Positions 16,385-25,216 of a DNA stretch of 64,000 nt are shown here, piece after piece. The stretch spans positions 107,594 to 171,593 of the forward strand of contig JAPLTU010000040.1 of assembly GCA_026397965.1 (NCBI GenBank), in the 5' to 3' direction. Numbering within the stretch: position 1 is the stretch's first letter; each line of letters opens with the position of its first letter. A model generated the notes under the pieces. It saw only the letters and a list, made by a program, of their open reading frames with translations. It searched no databases and was not told where the DNA came from. A program made the position numbers and the translations under genes. Origin of the DNA: Verrucomicrobiota bacterium. GTDB taxonomy: Bacteria; Verrucomicrobiota; Verrucomicrobiia; Opitutales; UBA953.

Positions 16385-16414
16385 TTTTAAAGACAGATCA
16401 CGCTCCTCGCTTGC

Positions 16415-16431
16415 CTCCTAAGTTTTAGGAG
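16415..16431 (+). promoter_or_regulatory. Small hairpin containing the GGAG of the next gene
   Basis: CTCCTAA and TTAGGAG form a perfect 7-bp stem with loop GTT. The GGAG in the 3' arm is the only Shine-Dalgarno-like sequence before the ATG at 16450, though the spacing is long. It could hide that site or be a protein-binding dyad. Confidence 0.3.
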
Positions 16432-16449
16432 AGTAATTTAAAATAAGTT

Positions 16450-17352
16450 ATGAACACCCTGCTTAAAGTTAAGCATATTGCCTTACTTTCTACAATCGTT
16501 TGGGCTCAGCTTGGAGCAGAAGTCGCTGCCCCCCCCAAGCAATGGCTAGCGATTGTGGATTGGCAAAGTCGTGAATCTGACAGCGTCACCCACTCCGGCG
16601 CTGTTACCGGAGACTATGGCCGATCCCGCACGGGAGCGGAAATCATTTGGCAGACGCCCATGCAGGCCATCGATTTTGAGTTTTATAATTATAAGAACAA
16701 GTTTAGCGGGTCCATTGCCGGGACCGACCAATCCTACGGTAATACGACGGATGTCATGGTGACCGGCTTCAAGCAGTGGGATTGGAGTTCAAAATATGGC
16801 GTCCAAATAATCTACGCGCTTGAATGCGCCGCCGAAGATAAAATCAGTCTTTCTGACGGCAAGCGCTGGGGCTTGGGCGGGGCCGCTCGGTGGCGCCCCG
16901 ATGCTGAGACCGATGTGGCCTTGGGGGTCATGTTGGAAGATCGCTTCGAAGCCTCGGTGCTACCGATTCCGTACATCAAAGCCGTTTGGCGCCCTTGTAA
17001 GTTTGCGGAAGTCGAAATCCGTACCACCGGATTGCAGAACGGCATTATCGTCCGAGCTTTCCTCAACGAGAGCCACGCTTCCACAGTAGATTTTACCGTG
17101 GCGTACGAAACACTCACTTTTAAATTACAGGACAGTCCCACCTATGGTGCTCGGGCCGTGGCTATCGGAGAAGTGCCCCTGCGGGTCGGCTTCACCCAGT
17201 TTTTGGAATCCTCCGGCACGTGGTTTTTCCGCGCGAGCGCCGAGTGGGTTCCTTTTGCGCGCCATTCTTTTAAACATGACGGCGAAGCGGTGGGTGCGTT
17301 CCAGCCCGGGGCCACTCTGGGCACTGGAGTCCGCGTGGGTGCCCGTTTTTAA
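16450..17352 (+). CDS. Probable outer-membrane beta-barrel protein (DUF6268-like)
   Basis: The 300 residues start with a signal peptide that ends near AQLGAEVAA. The mature protein alternates hydrophobic and polar residues in strand-like segments, with aromatic residues at strand ends (WQTPMQAIDFEFYNY, SKYGVQIIYALE, WFFRASAEWVPF), and ends GTGVRVGARF, an aromatic C-terminus typical of barrels recognised by BamA. This resembles DUF6268-type barrel proteins, but the family name is uncertain and the role unknown. It diverges from the amt genes with 92 bp between. Confidence 0.6.
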   Translation: MNTLLKVKHIALLSTIVWAQLGAEVAAPPKQWLAIVDWQSRESDSVTHSGAVTGDYGRSRTGAEIIWQTPMQAIDFEFYNYKNKFSGSIAGTDQSYGNTTDVMVTGFKQWDWSSKYGVQIIYALECAAEDKISLSDGKRWGLGGAARWRPDAETDVALGVMLEDRFEASVLPIPYIKAVWRPCKFAEVEIRTTGLQNGIIVRAFLNESHASTVDFTVAYETLTFKLQDSPTYGARAVAIGEVPLRVGFTQFLESSGTWFFRASAEWVPFARHSFKHDGEAVGAFQPGATLGTGVRVGARF

Positions 17353-17414
17353 AGCTTATAAGTCCCGTGCCGCTCAGAGGTGCAGGTCGACGACGAGTAA
17401 GGCGGCCGCATCAT

Positions 17415-17654
17415 TCATGGTGTAAGGGAGAGCTGCCCCAGTAATTGGTCACGCCGACGCACTGCTTCCAGTTCGTCGCTGGTCCGAAGTGAGCGGCGGA
17501 CTCGACGCTTGGTGAAATCCGCGAGGTGCTCGGTGAAGTGGATCCACCAGGTCCCGTTATTGTTCCAGAGATGGTGGCGTGGGTTCACCTCGCTGACGCG
17601 GATGGAAAGCCGGGCGGCAGGAAGGGTGGGATTGTTTTCGGTGGTGTTGATCAT
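17415..17654 (-). CDS. Small protein resembling an integrase arm-binding domain
   Basis: The 79-residue frame encodes NNGTWWIHFTEH followed by KRRVRRSLRTSDELEAVRRR, the three-strand-plus-helix pattern seen at the N-terminus of tyrosine recombinases, where it binds arm-type DNA sites. No catalytic domain follows: the frame stops at 17415 and the next gene is on the other strand. It may be a free-standing DNA-binding protein or a remnant. There is no ribosome binding site and no supporting neighbour, so reality as a gene rests on the protein pattern alone. Confidence 0.5.
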   Translation of the reverse strand: MINTTENNPTLPAARLSIRVSEVNPRHHLWNNNGTWWIHFTEHLADFTKRRVRRSLRTSDELEAVRRRDQLLGQLSLTP

Positions 17655-17970
17655 GGGCGTCGTTGGTTAAGAGGGACGCATCACGAACAGCCTGCCAGTT
17701 GAGGATTTTAGCCTTTCGGCTCTCATCTCGAAACCTTGCGGTTTCAATTACCACCGCGGCCCTGGGGGGCTCGGTTGGTGCAAGTGCGGCTTTCGCCTGG
17801 CTTGCTCGTGATGCGACTAATAATGAACTCCTGCACTTTGGCCGGTCGGGTCGTTTTGGCAAGTCGAACTCGGGGCAGGGCATGCCCGCTGTGTGTCATA
17901 GGCCACGCCGGCTGGGCAGGGAAATCGCTCGCTTCCCCTAAAATCTAGAGTTTTTATAGTAAAACCGACT
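17655..17970. other. Intergenic region with no recognised gene
   Basis: About 316 bp separate the small integrase-like gene from the DUF4236 fusion gene. Only short overlapping frames without recognisable protein character are present, and no tRNA or strong terminator was seen. The last 30 bp are AT-rich (TTTTTATAGTAAAA) and may hold the promoter for the gene at 17971. Confidence 0.5.
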
Positions 17971-19371
17971 ATGGGATTCTTTCGCTTTCACCGTTCGGTT
18001 TCCCTGGGGAAGTTTTTACGTCTCAATATCTCGAAGACGGGCCCCTCGGTTTCGGTGGGTCGGCCCGGCGCGACGATTAATGTGCGTAAAAATAAGATTG
18101 ATGCCACCGTGGGGCTTCCTGGTACGGGGCTCTCTTACCGGGAAAGGTTATCCAAAGGCGGATGTGCTTCCGTGCTGGTCCTCAGTTTTTTTCTCACCGC
18201 CTGCGCCTTTTTTACGTCCGACGACGATCTGACCTTTCAAGATGATGTGAATCTTCTGCAACGGAAGGCGGACGCCCAGGTCTTGCGCAACCCTGTGACG
18301 GGAGCCTGCTTGGTCGCCACCGCCGCTTATCAAGGTCGGGTGATGTCCAGTGCTTTTGCGGCCGACCTTCCGGGGAACAGCTGGATTAATCGTCAGCTGA
18401 TTAACTCGCAAAAACTTCAGCCGCAGATCAACGCTTGGGGCGGCGAGGAGCGACTCTGGTTGGGCCCGGAGGGCGGTCCGTTCGCCTGGTTTTTCAAACC
18501 TGGAGCAGCGTTTGATCTCGTCCATTGGCAGACCCCGCCGCTCCTCGACACCGAATCTTTTGCGGTCGTGGAGAAGTCGGCGACGCATGTGGTCTTTCGC
18601 CAAGACGGAATTTTGCAGAACTACGCCGGTTCCGAATTTCATTTACGGTTGGAGCGTAAAGTGACCTTGATCACGGACGACGCGGAATTAAACGCCGCCT
18701 TGCACAGCGTGGTGCCAGTCTATCTGAAAACCGTAGCTTACCGGACCGACAACACTTTGACGAACCGAGGCGATACCGCTTGGGCTGCCCACACGGGGTT
18801 GCCTTCCATTTGGCTGCTCGGGATGATGAAGCCCGCGCCCGCGACACGGGTTGTCATCCCTTTTAAGCGCGGGACAATCGAAGAGCTTGGGCCGATCGTG
18901 AATGACGATTACTTTGGCCCCGTAAACTCGCAGCGTTTAAAGGTCGGCGATGGGGTGATCTTTTTTAAGGGCGATGGGCAACTGCGAGGTAAGATCGGAC
19001 TGAGCGCCCGTCGGGCGACCCAGGTGCTGGGGAGTTGGGATCCCGCCCGCGAGTTGCTCACGATTATCCGTTTTAATAAATATGAAGCTCCGGCCGGTTA
19101 CGTTAATTCGCAATGGCAGCAGCAAGCCGCTCCGTTCGCCGGTGACGTGATCAATGCTTATAACGATGGGCCGGCGATAAAAGGGGCGAAGCCGCTGGGG
19201 CCGTTTTATGAACTCGAATCGAGTTCGCCGGCGCTTCCCCTCGCCCCCGGGCAGAGTTTTACGTATCGGCAGACGACCGTGCATCTCACGGGCGCACGTA
19301 AATCCTTGGATGTGGTCGCACGCAATACCCTCGGTGCGGGCCTCGATGAAATCGAGGCCGCGCTACCTTAG
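17971..19371 (+). CDS. DUF4236 domain fused to a DUF6786-like domain
   Basis: Residues 1-58 are a clear DUF4236 domain (MGFFRFHRSVSLGKFLRLNI, SKTGPSVSVGRPGA, GLPGTGLSYRE). A hydrophobic stretch with FLTAC follows at about 65-80, resembling a lipoprotein signal, and then about 380 residues resembling DUF6786 proteins, which are exported beta-rich proteins of unknown function (AWGGEERLWLGPEGGPFAWF near 151-170 is typical). The frame is open throughout. Either this is a true fusion with an internal membrane anchor, or two genes joined by loss of a stop. In the second case the lipoprotein could also start internally, but no good in-frame ATG is present at the junction. Confidence 0.7.
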   Translation: MGFFRFHRSVSLGKFLRLNISKTGPSVSVGRPGATINVRKNKIDATVGLPGTGLSYRERLSKGGCASVLVLSFFLTACAFFTSDDDLTFQDDVNLLQRKADAQVLRNPVTGACLVATAAYQGRVMSSAFAADLPGNSWINRQLINSQKLQPQINAWGGEERLWLGPEGGPFAWFFKPGAAFDLVHWQTPPLLDTESFAVVEKSATHVVFRQDGILQNYAGSEFHLRLERKVTLITDDAELNAALHSVVPVYLKTVAYRTDNTLTNRGDTAWAAHTGLPSIWLLGMMKPAPATRVVIPFKRGTIEELGPIVNDDYFGPVNSQRLKVGDGVIFFKGDGQLRGKIGLSARRATQVLGSWDPARELLTIIRFNKYEAPAGYVNSQWQQQAAPFAGDVINAYNDGPAIKGAKPLGPFYELESSSPALPLAPGQSFTYRQTTVHLTGARKSLDVVARNTLGAGLDEIEAALP

Positions 19372-19382
19372 TATTTTGCAAG

Positions 19383-19466
19383 TGCCCGGGAAAGGACTCG
19401 AACCTTCATGCCTTTAAAGGGCGGCAGATTTTGAGTCTGCTGCGGCTGCCATTTCGCCACCCGGGC
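19383..19466 (-). tRNA. tRNA-Leu (CAA)
   Basis: On the minus strand, acceptor GCCCGGG pairs with CCCGGGC, followed by discriminator A. The anticodon stem GCAGA/TCTGC encloses loop CTCAAAA, giving anticodon CAA. The long variable arm is class II and the T-arm has GGTTCGAGTCC. CCA is not encoded, unlike the tRNA-Asn in this window. Confidence 0.95.
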
Positions 19467-19586
19467 GGATTGCGGACGCCCATTCACTCCTCGTGCGGGC
19501 TTCCCTGCAAGAAAATCCGACCCAGTCTTGGTGGCCTCGTACATTTTATATCAGCGGGGGTGACCGGAAATTAATTAAAAATAAAA

Positions 19587-19610
19587 AAGGCGCTCCCACG
19601 GGAGCGCCTT
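19587..19610 (-). terminator. Intrinsic terminator of the HU gene
   Basis: AAGGCGCTCCC and GGGAGCGCCTT form a near-perfect stem, followed on the minus strand by a TTTTTTATTTTT run. It lies 22 bp past the HU stop. Confidence 0.88.
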
Positions 19611-19631
19611 TTGTTAAGGAACTGAAGTAAA

Positions 19632-19919
19632 TTACTTCGTGCCGAGGATCGCGTCCTTGGCAGCCTTAGCTACGCGGAACTTCACGACCTTCTTTGCCTT
19701 AATCTGAATCGTTTCGCCAGTGGCAGGGTTGCGACCAAGGCGAGCCTTGCGCTGAACGAGGACGAGCTTACCGAGACCAGGAAGCGTGAAGGAGTTCTTC
19801 GCGTTCTTGTAAGCAAGAGCGGCGATGATCTCGAGAATTGCTACGGCCTGCTTCTTGCTGAGTTCAGCTTTTTCGGCGAGGGCGGCGGCGATTTGGGACT
19901 TGGTGAGGGCTTTGGACAT
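19632..19919 (-). CDS. hup: HU-family nucleoid DNA-binding protein
   Basis: A 95-residue protein of the HU/IHF family: N-terminal helices (MSKALTKSQIAAALAEKAEL), the GLGKLVLVQRKARLGRNP beta-arm region with the conserved RNP tip that intercalates in DNA, then ATGETIQIKAKKVVKFRVA and a final helix. It bends and compacts DNA as a dimer. It is monocistronic with its own promoter and terminator. Confidence 0.96.
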   Translation of the reverse strand: MSKALTKSQIAAALAEKAELSKKQAVAILEIIAALAYKNAKNSFTLPGLGKLVLVQRKARLGRNPATGETIQIKAKKVVKFRVAKAAKDAILGTK

Positions 19920-20014
19920 GTTGGTTATGGGTTGGTAGTGCAGTGATGCGGATATATTAAGTATCGAACCCCACGACGAAAACCAGCGAAAAATAAGGGT
20001 AGGGTGCAGGTTTA

Positions 20015-20043
20015 TTTTTACCCCTACCGCTGCCCGGCGTCAA
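20015..20043 (-). promoter_or_regulatory. Putative sigma-70 promoter of the HU gene
   Basis: On the minus strand TTGACG (20043-20038), a 17-bp spacer and TAAAAA (20020-20015) give a good housekeeping promoter. It would produce a leader of roughly 90 bases. Confidence 0.5.
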
Positions 20044-20097
20044 AAAAAATTGCATGCACTCAGCCAGCCGCCTATCTCGCTGCTCTGACTCATCCCC

Positions 20098-21438
20098 ATG
20101 AAACTCACTGCGCCTCTCCGACTTTTATCTTTATTATCGCTCGGCGTCATCGCGGCAAATGCCGACGACACGGTCGCCCTTGAACCCGCCTTCCCCGGTC
20201 TGACTTTTAGCCTGCCGGTCGCCATCGCGCCGATGCCGGGAAATGACGATGTCGTGTTCATCGTCGAGAAGGGTGATCCGGTGCCGGGTCCCGAAGGCGA
20301 GAAGACGGACGATAAGACCAAAAAGAAGAAAGCCAGTGCATACTTTGGTGGTAAAGTGCAGATGGTTAACGGCTTAAAGTCTGGTAAGCCTATCAAAACT
20401 CAGGTTTTCCAGCTTGAGCCTAAAGATGGGAAGTTTGAGGCCGGTGGCGAATGCGGGTTCCTGGGTTTTGCGGTTCACCCTAAGTTCGCTGAAAACAAGC
20501 AAGTATTTGTCTATTATAGCCTTAAGATTGATGGTAAATTACATCAACGGGTCTCACGATTCTTACTTTCCAGCCTGAATCCCTTCACGGTAGACCCCGC
20601 TACGGAGCAGCCTTTCATTACGCAGCTGGATCCGGCCGGGAATCACAATGGCGGCGATCTTCACTTCGGTCCCGATGGTTATCTCTATATCAGTTGTGGA
20701 GATGGCGGAGCCGGGGGCGATGCCTTCGACAACGCCGGCTATATCAACAAGGGCTTCCATGCCGCGGTCTACCGTATTGATATCGATCGTCGCTCCGGCA
20801 ACCTTGCCCCCAACCCGCACCCCTCGGTAACCGCCGATGCCGCGGGTCAGGCCTACTATGCCGTCCCGGCCGATAACCCTTTCGTCGGGGTCACCGCCCA
20901 CCGCGGGCGACCAATGGAGGCTGGCTCCGTCCGGACCGAGGCTTGGGCCACGGGCTTGCGCAACGCTTGGCGCTTCTCTTTCGACCCTAAGTCCGGTGCC
21001 TGTTTTGCCGGTGACGTCGGCCAGAACCTCTACGAGGAAATCGACATCCTTGTTTCCGGCGGCGACTACGGCTGGCACGATGTCGAAGGCTTACATATCT
21101 TCAATGGTAAGGACGCGGCGGGTAAAAAGGGTATGCCCGAGCTGGCTCCGCTTTCCGCCTTCAAGGCGCCGATCTACGAGTACGATCGGAAACTTGGCAA
21201 CTCGGTGACGGGCGGCGTGGTTTATCGCGGCGACCGGGTCCCTGCCATTCGTGACGCCTATGTGTTCGCCGATTTTGCTTCGGGGCGGATCTTTGCTCTC
21301 CGCGAGAAAGACGGCAAATGGACGTCGGAACAAATCGCCAAGGACTTCACGATTTCCGGCTTCGGGTACGACGCGGCCAACGGTGACGTGCTGATCGCCT
21401 CGCTGGTCGGCCAGGTCAAACGTATCGTCAAAAAATAA
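20098..21438 (+). CDS. Exported PQQ-type sugar dehydrogenase (glucose/sorbosone family)
   Basis: The 446 residues start with a signal peptide (LLSLLSLGVIAANAD). The GSDH six-bladed propeller is marked by GFLGFAVHPKFAENKQVFVYY, NHNGGDLHFGPDGYLYISCG with DGG following, ATGLRNAWRFSFDP and GDVGQNLYEEID. Such enzymes oxidise aldoses or related polyols in the periplasm with pyrroloquinoline quinone. A lysine-rich insert (DDKTKKKKAS, about 70) is not typical of the family. The stop is 7 bp before an exported sugar isomerase, and a PVC dehydrogenase follows, so it belongs to a sugar-oxidation cluster. PQQ synthesis genes are not in the window. Confidence 0.88.
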   Translation: MKLTAPLRLLSLLSLGVIAANADDTVALEPAFPGLTFSLPVAIAPMPGNDDVVFIVEKGDPVPGPEGEKTDDKTKKKKASAYFGGKVQMVNGLKSGKPIKTQVFQLEPKDGKFEAGGECGFLGFAVHPKFAENKQVFVYYSLKIDGKLHQRVSRFLLSSLNPFTVDPATEQPFITQLDPAGNHNGGDLHFGPDGYLYISCGDGGAGGDAFDNAGYINKGFHAAVYRIDIDRRSGNLAPNPHPSVTADAAGQAYYAVPADNPFVGVTAHRGRPMEAGSVRTEAWATGLRNAWRFSFDPKSGACFAGDVGQNLYEEIDILVSGGDYGWHDVEGLHIFNGKDAAGKKGMPELAPLSAFKAPIYEYDRKLGNSVTGGVVYRGDRVPAIRDAYVFADFASGRIFALREKDGKWTSEQIAKDFTISGFGYDAANGDVLIASLVGQVKRIVKK

Positions 21439-21445
21439 TATTCAT

Positions 21446-22357
21446 ATGCTGACGCGCCGATCATGGTTGGGTGCCGCGGGGGCGGTTTTAGTGGGCGGCG
21501 CCTTGCGGCCTTTCCCGTCTTTCGCGGCCGCTTCTCCAACGTCGACGTTTCCGGCGTGCAGTCTTTTCACGAAGCACCTCGTGGGGCTTCCCTATGATCA
21601 ATTGGCTTCCGTCGTGGCGGAGTTAGGCTTCACCAGCGTGGAAGCTCCGGTCCGGAAAGGCGGTCATGTGGACCCCGCTCGCGTCGAAGAGGATCTTCCG
21701 AAACTGGTCGAGGCTTTTAAGAAGCAGGGAATCATCATCAGCTTGCTTACTTCTGACATCAATGCCGTCAATGAGGCCGATCGCTCCGAGAAAGTTCTGC
21801 GGACGGCAAAAGCCTTAGGCATTCCGAGCTATCGTATGAAATGGTATCCTTATGCGGGGACGAAACCTCTTTGGGCGCAACTCGATGACATCCGTCCTCA
21901 ACTCAAAGATCTCGTCGGGCTGAGCAAGGAGATTGGCATCTTGCCCTGTTATCAGAATCACTCCGGACCGAAGAACGTCGGTGCGGGCATCTGGGATATG
22001 GCGATGCTGATGCGGGATTATCGCGCCGACGAACTTTCTTGGAACTTCGACTTTTTCCATGCCATGGTGGAGGGCGGGCTATCATGGCCTAACCACTTGG
22101 CTTTGGTGCGTGATCATCTCTCGATGGTTTACTTTAAGAATTTCAATTGGAAGGGGAGATTGGCCGAAGGTTGTCCGCTCGCTGAAGGGACGGTCGGCAA
22201 GGACTCCGTGGTGCTGCTCCGTAAGTCTGGTTACACGGGGCCGATCTGCCTCCACGTCGAATACCTGAAGGGTGGGGTCTCTTCCCCAGATGCGCTTCGA
22301 AACGCCTTGGACTGTACGCGCCAGGATTTCGCCACGCTTAAGCAATGGTGGGCTTAG
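21446..22357 (+). CDS. Tat-exported sugar phosphate isomerase/epimerase-like TIM barrel
   Basis: A 303-residue AP-endonuclease-2-type TIM barrel. The N-terminus MLTRRSWLGAAGAVLVGGAL is a twin-arginine signal, so the protein is folded with its metal before export. Conserved metal-site regions include FTSVEAPVR, LPCYQNHSGPKNVG, LSWNFDFFHAMVEGG and HVEYLKGG. Family members isomerise or epimerise free sugars; the precise substrate is unknown. It lies 7 bp after the sugar dehydrogenase gene and is surely co-transcribed. Confidence 0.85.
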   Translation: MLTRRSWLGAAGAVLVGGALRPFPSFAAASPTSTFPACSLFTKHLVGLPYDQLASVVAELGFTSVEAPVRKGGHVDPARVEEDLPKLVEAFKKQGIIISLLTSDINAVNEADRSEKVLRTAKALGIPSYRMKWYPYAGTKPLWAQLDDIRPQLKDLVGLSKEIGILPCYQNHSGPKNVGAGIWDMAMLMRDYRADELSWNFDFFHAMVEGGLSWPNHLALVRDHLSMVYFKNFNWKGRLAEGCPLAEGTVGKDSVVLLRKSGYTGPICLHVEYLKGGVSSPDALRNALDCTRQDFATLKQWWA

Positions 22358-22453
22358 GGGTTCCCGATGTTAGATAATGGGGGGAATCTCGGGGTGCCTT
22401 AAAGATAGGCTGGAACTTGACCGCCCATGAGGTGTAAATAAGTTATCCCCGAC

Positions 22454-25192
22454 ATGAAGCCCCTCGCTCTCGTTCTTTGTGCCGCTGCCACCCTGGTAGC
22501 CGCGCCTAAGTCTAATAAGTCTGTTAAGCCGGATTTGGCGCCGCCTGAGCAATTCAAGCCTTCGGAGGGAGGTGTTTTACCCCTTGGTCTCTTCCAGGTG
22601 CCGGAAGGCTTAGAGGTCACGGTTTGGGCGCGCTCGCCCCAATTGGCGAATCCCACGAATATCGATTTCGATCCTCAAGGTCGCCTCTGGGTTAACGAGG
22701 GCGTCAACTACCGTATTTATAATGTCGGCGGCAAGCGCCGGGCTGCCGGAGACCGGGTGATCGTTCTTAGCGATACCAAAGGTCAGGGCTTTGCGGATAC
22801 CGTCAACACGTTTGTCCAAGACGAAAACTGGACGGCCCCGCTGGGTATCGCGGTACTCGACAACGTCGTTTATGTTTCCCACGCGCCGACCATTTATAAA
22901 TTTACCGACGTTAACCGCGACGGGAAGTTCGATCCGGCCGTGGACAAGAAGGAAATCTTCCTGACGGGCTTCGGCGGCCAGGACCATGACCACTCGCTGC
23001 ACGCGGTCGTCGCTGGTCCGGACGGTAAGCTCTATATCAACTCCGGCAACTGCGGCGGCGAAGTCACCGACAAGTCGGGCAAGACCTTCCGCATCTCCAG
23101 CGGCTACGTCGACATGCGCGGTGGCAAGTGGCCTTACGACCCTAAGACCGTCGCCGGCGCCAAGAGCGACGACGGTTTCCTCTGGTCTTCGGGCTTCTCT
23201 GGTCGCCTCAACGCCGATGGCACGGGTCTCGAGATCCTCGGCAACGGCTACCGTAACAGCTTCGAAAGTTTCCCGTCCTCGCTGGGCGACCTCTTCCAAG
23301 GCGATAACGACGACTCCCAGAGCTGCCGCACATCCTTCGTCCTCGAATACGGTTCGGCCGGTTACACCACGCCTTCCGGCGCGAATTACAACTCCGTCAA
23401 GCGCCCAGGCCAGTCGATACCGCGCGCACACTGGCGTCAGGACGACCCTGATACCATGGACGTCGGCGACGTCTACGGCGGCGGCTCGCCTACGGGCATC
23501 ACGGTCTACGAAAACGGTGCCCTTGGTGCCGCTTGGGAGGGCACGCTCCTGAACTGTGAGCCTTCGCGCAATACTGTCTTGGCCTACAAGCTCATCGCGC
23601 AGAAGGGCACCTTCGCCCTCAATGAATCCACCCGTCGGAATCTCATTACTTCCAATGCCGCCGGGGAATTCGCTGGTACCGACTTCAAGCGGATCTCTAT
23701 CGAGGAAGCCGCCAAGCCCAATGAGCGTATCCTCTTCCGTCCGTCCGACGTCACGGTTGGTCCCGATGGTGCGATTTATATTTCTGACTGGTATGACTCA
23801 CGCGTGGGTGGTCACCAGACTTTGGATACGACCTGCTCGGGCGCGATTTATCGGATCGCCCCGAAGGGCTTCAAGTCCGTCATTCCTAAAATAGATCTTT
23901 CTTCTCCGGCCGGCGCGGCAGAGGTGTTGCGTAACCCTGCGGTGAATGTCCGCCACCTTGGTTTCGATGCCTTGAAAGCATTCGGCGCGAAGGCGCTTCC
24001 GGCGGTCTCGGAAATCCTCCGGGATAAAAATCCTTATATCGCCGCCCGTGGAGTGTGGCTCTTGCCTTACCTCGGTGACGAAGGTGTCGCCCGCGCGAAG
24101 GCGTTGCTCAAGGATGCGAACCCTTCTCAGCGTCGCCTCGCTTTCCAAGCGCTCCGCCGGGCGGGTCAAGATGTGACATCAATGGCGGCTGAATTGGCGA
24201 CCGACGCCGATCTCGCCGTCCGTCGCGATGTGGCGACCTCATTGCATGCGGTGCCAGCCGATAAGGCGGTGCCGATTTTAGTTACGCTCGCGCAGCGGCT
24301 TGATACCTCGGACAAAAACTCGCTCACGGCCTTCGGTATCGGTTCGGCCGGCAAGGAAACCGCCGTCTGGCCCGCGATTAAGTCTGCTCTGGTCAAGTCG
24401 GGTCCGGAATCTTGGTCGCCCGAAGTGGAGCGGATCGCTTGGGTCCTGCACCCAGCGGATTCTGTAGCAGAACTTTCCGCCCGTGCGACTTCGGCTAAAT
24501 TATCCCAAGAGCAGCGCGCCTTGGCCGTCGAGACTCTGTCCTTTGTCGAAACCAAAGAAGCGGCGTTGGCTATGATCAACTTGGCGGTGGACGGTTCGCC
24601 GGTGAAATCTGAAGCCACCCGCTGGGCGCTCATGCGTATGACCGGCTTTTGGTCTGCCTTTGATATTCGGACCGAACTTAAGAACGCTGGCGTCTACGAT
24701 GCGGCGAAGATCGTGGTCAGCCCCATCGTGGTCCCCGAGGCTCCTAAGCCGACTTATAGTGTGCAGGATGTCCTGGCCAAGACGGGCGACGCTACTCGTG
24801 GCGCCCAGCTGGTTCAGCGCTGTACCATGTGCCACCAGGTTTCCGGCAATGGGCCCGCCTACGGCCCGGAGCTCCGTACCTTTGCGGCGCGACAGGGTAG
24901 GGATGCGGTCATCGTGGCGATGGTTGAGCCCTCGGCGAGTATCGCCCTGGGTTACGAGGGCTCGACGATCACCCTGAAGAGGGACGCCGGTATGATCGAT
25001 GGTCGCCTTCTTTCCGCCAACGATCCGATGGTCATCATTTCGACGGGGGGGGTCACCCAGCTCGTGCCCAAAGACCGGGTTGCCGGGAAGGCCGAAAAGA
25101 TGACCCGTTCCCTGATGATGTCGGCCGAGCAATTGGCCCTTTCAGCCCAAGATGTGGCTGATATCGCGGAGTGGCTGGTTAATTACAAGTAA
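22454..25192 (+). CDS. PVC-type membrane-bound dehydrogenase with C-terminal cytochrome c
   Basis: The 912 residues have a signal peptide, then a propeller dehydrogenase-like domain (VPEGLEVTVWARSPQLANPT, NIDFDPQGRLWVNEGVNY, GPDGKLYINSGNCGGE, VGPDGAIYISDWYDSR) to about residue 470, then an alpha-helical HEAT-like region, and last a c-type cytochrome with CTMCH at 790-794 and GPELRTFAARQGR, the PVC-specific heme-binding module. Such proteins are very numerous in Planctomycetes and Verrucomicrobia and are thought to oxidise sugars. It lies 96 bp after the isomerase; an intrinsic terminator ends the cluster. Confidence 0.9.
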   Translation: MKPLALVLCAAATLVAAPKSNKSVKPDLAPPEQFKPSEGGVLPLGLFQVPEGLEVTVWARSPQLANPTNIDFDPQGRLWVNEGVNYRIYNVGGKRRAAGDRVIVLSDTKGQGFADTVNTFVQDENWTAPLGIAVLDNVVYVSHAPTIYKFTDVNRDGKFDPAVDKKEIFLTGFGGQDHDHSLHAVVAGPDGKLYINSGNCGGEVTDKSGKTFRISSGYVDMRGGKWPYDPKTVAGAKSDDGFLWSSGFSGRLNADGTGLEILGNGYRNSFESFPSSLGDLFQGDNDDSQSCRTSFVLEYGSAGYTTPSGANYNSVKRPGQSIPRAHWRQDDPDTMDVGDVYGGGSPTGITVYENGALGAAWEGTLLNCEPSRNTVLAYKLIAQKGTFALNESTRRNLITSNAAGEFAGTDFKRISIEEAAKPNERILFRPSDVTVGPDGAIYISDWYDSRVGGHQTLDTTCSGAIYRIAPKGFKSVIPKIDLSSPAGAAEVLRNPAVNVRHLGFDALKAFGAKALPAVSEILRDKNPYIAARGVWLLPYLGDEGVARAKALLKDANPSQRRLAFQALRRAGQDVTSMAAELATDADLAVRRDVATSLHAVPADKAVPILVTLAQRLDTSDKNSLTAFGIGSAGKETAVWPAIKSALVKSGPESWSPEVERIAWVLHPADSVAELSARATSAKLSQEQRALAVETLSFVETKEAALAMINLAVDGSPVKSEATRWALMRMTGFWSAFDIRTELKNAGVYDAAKIVVSPIVVPEAPKPTYSVQDVLAKTGDATRGAQLVQRCTMCHQVSGNGPAYGPELRTFAARQGRDAVIVAMVEPSASIALGYEGSTITLKRDAGMIDGRLLSANDPMVIISTGGVTQLVPKDRVAGKAEKMTRSLMMSAEQLALSAQDVADIAEWLVNYK

Positions 25193-25216
25193 GCCGCGGG
25201 TAGCATTATCTTCACT

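Noticed and set aside
22610..23431. 273-residue minus-strand frame
   Set aside because: It is antisense to the PVC dehydrogenase gene and its sequence is low-complexity Val/Ala/Glu/Arg, as expected from an antisense frame.
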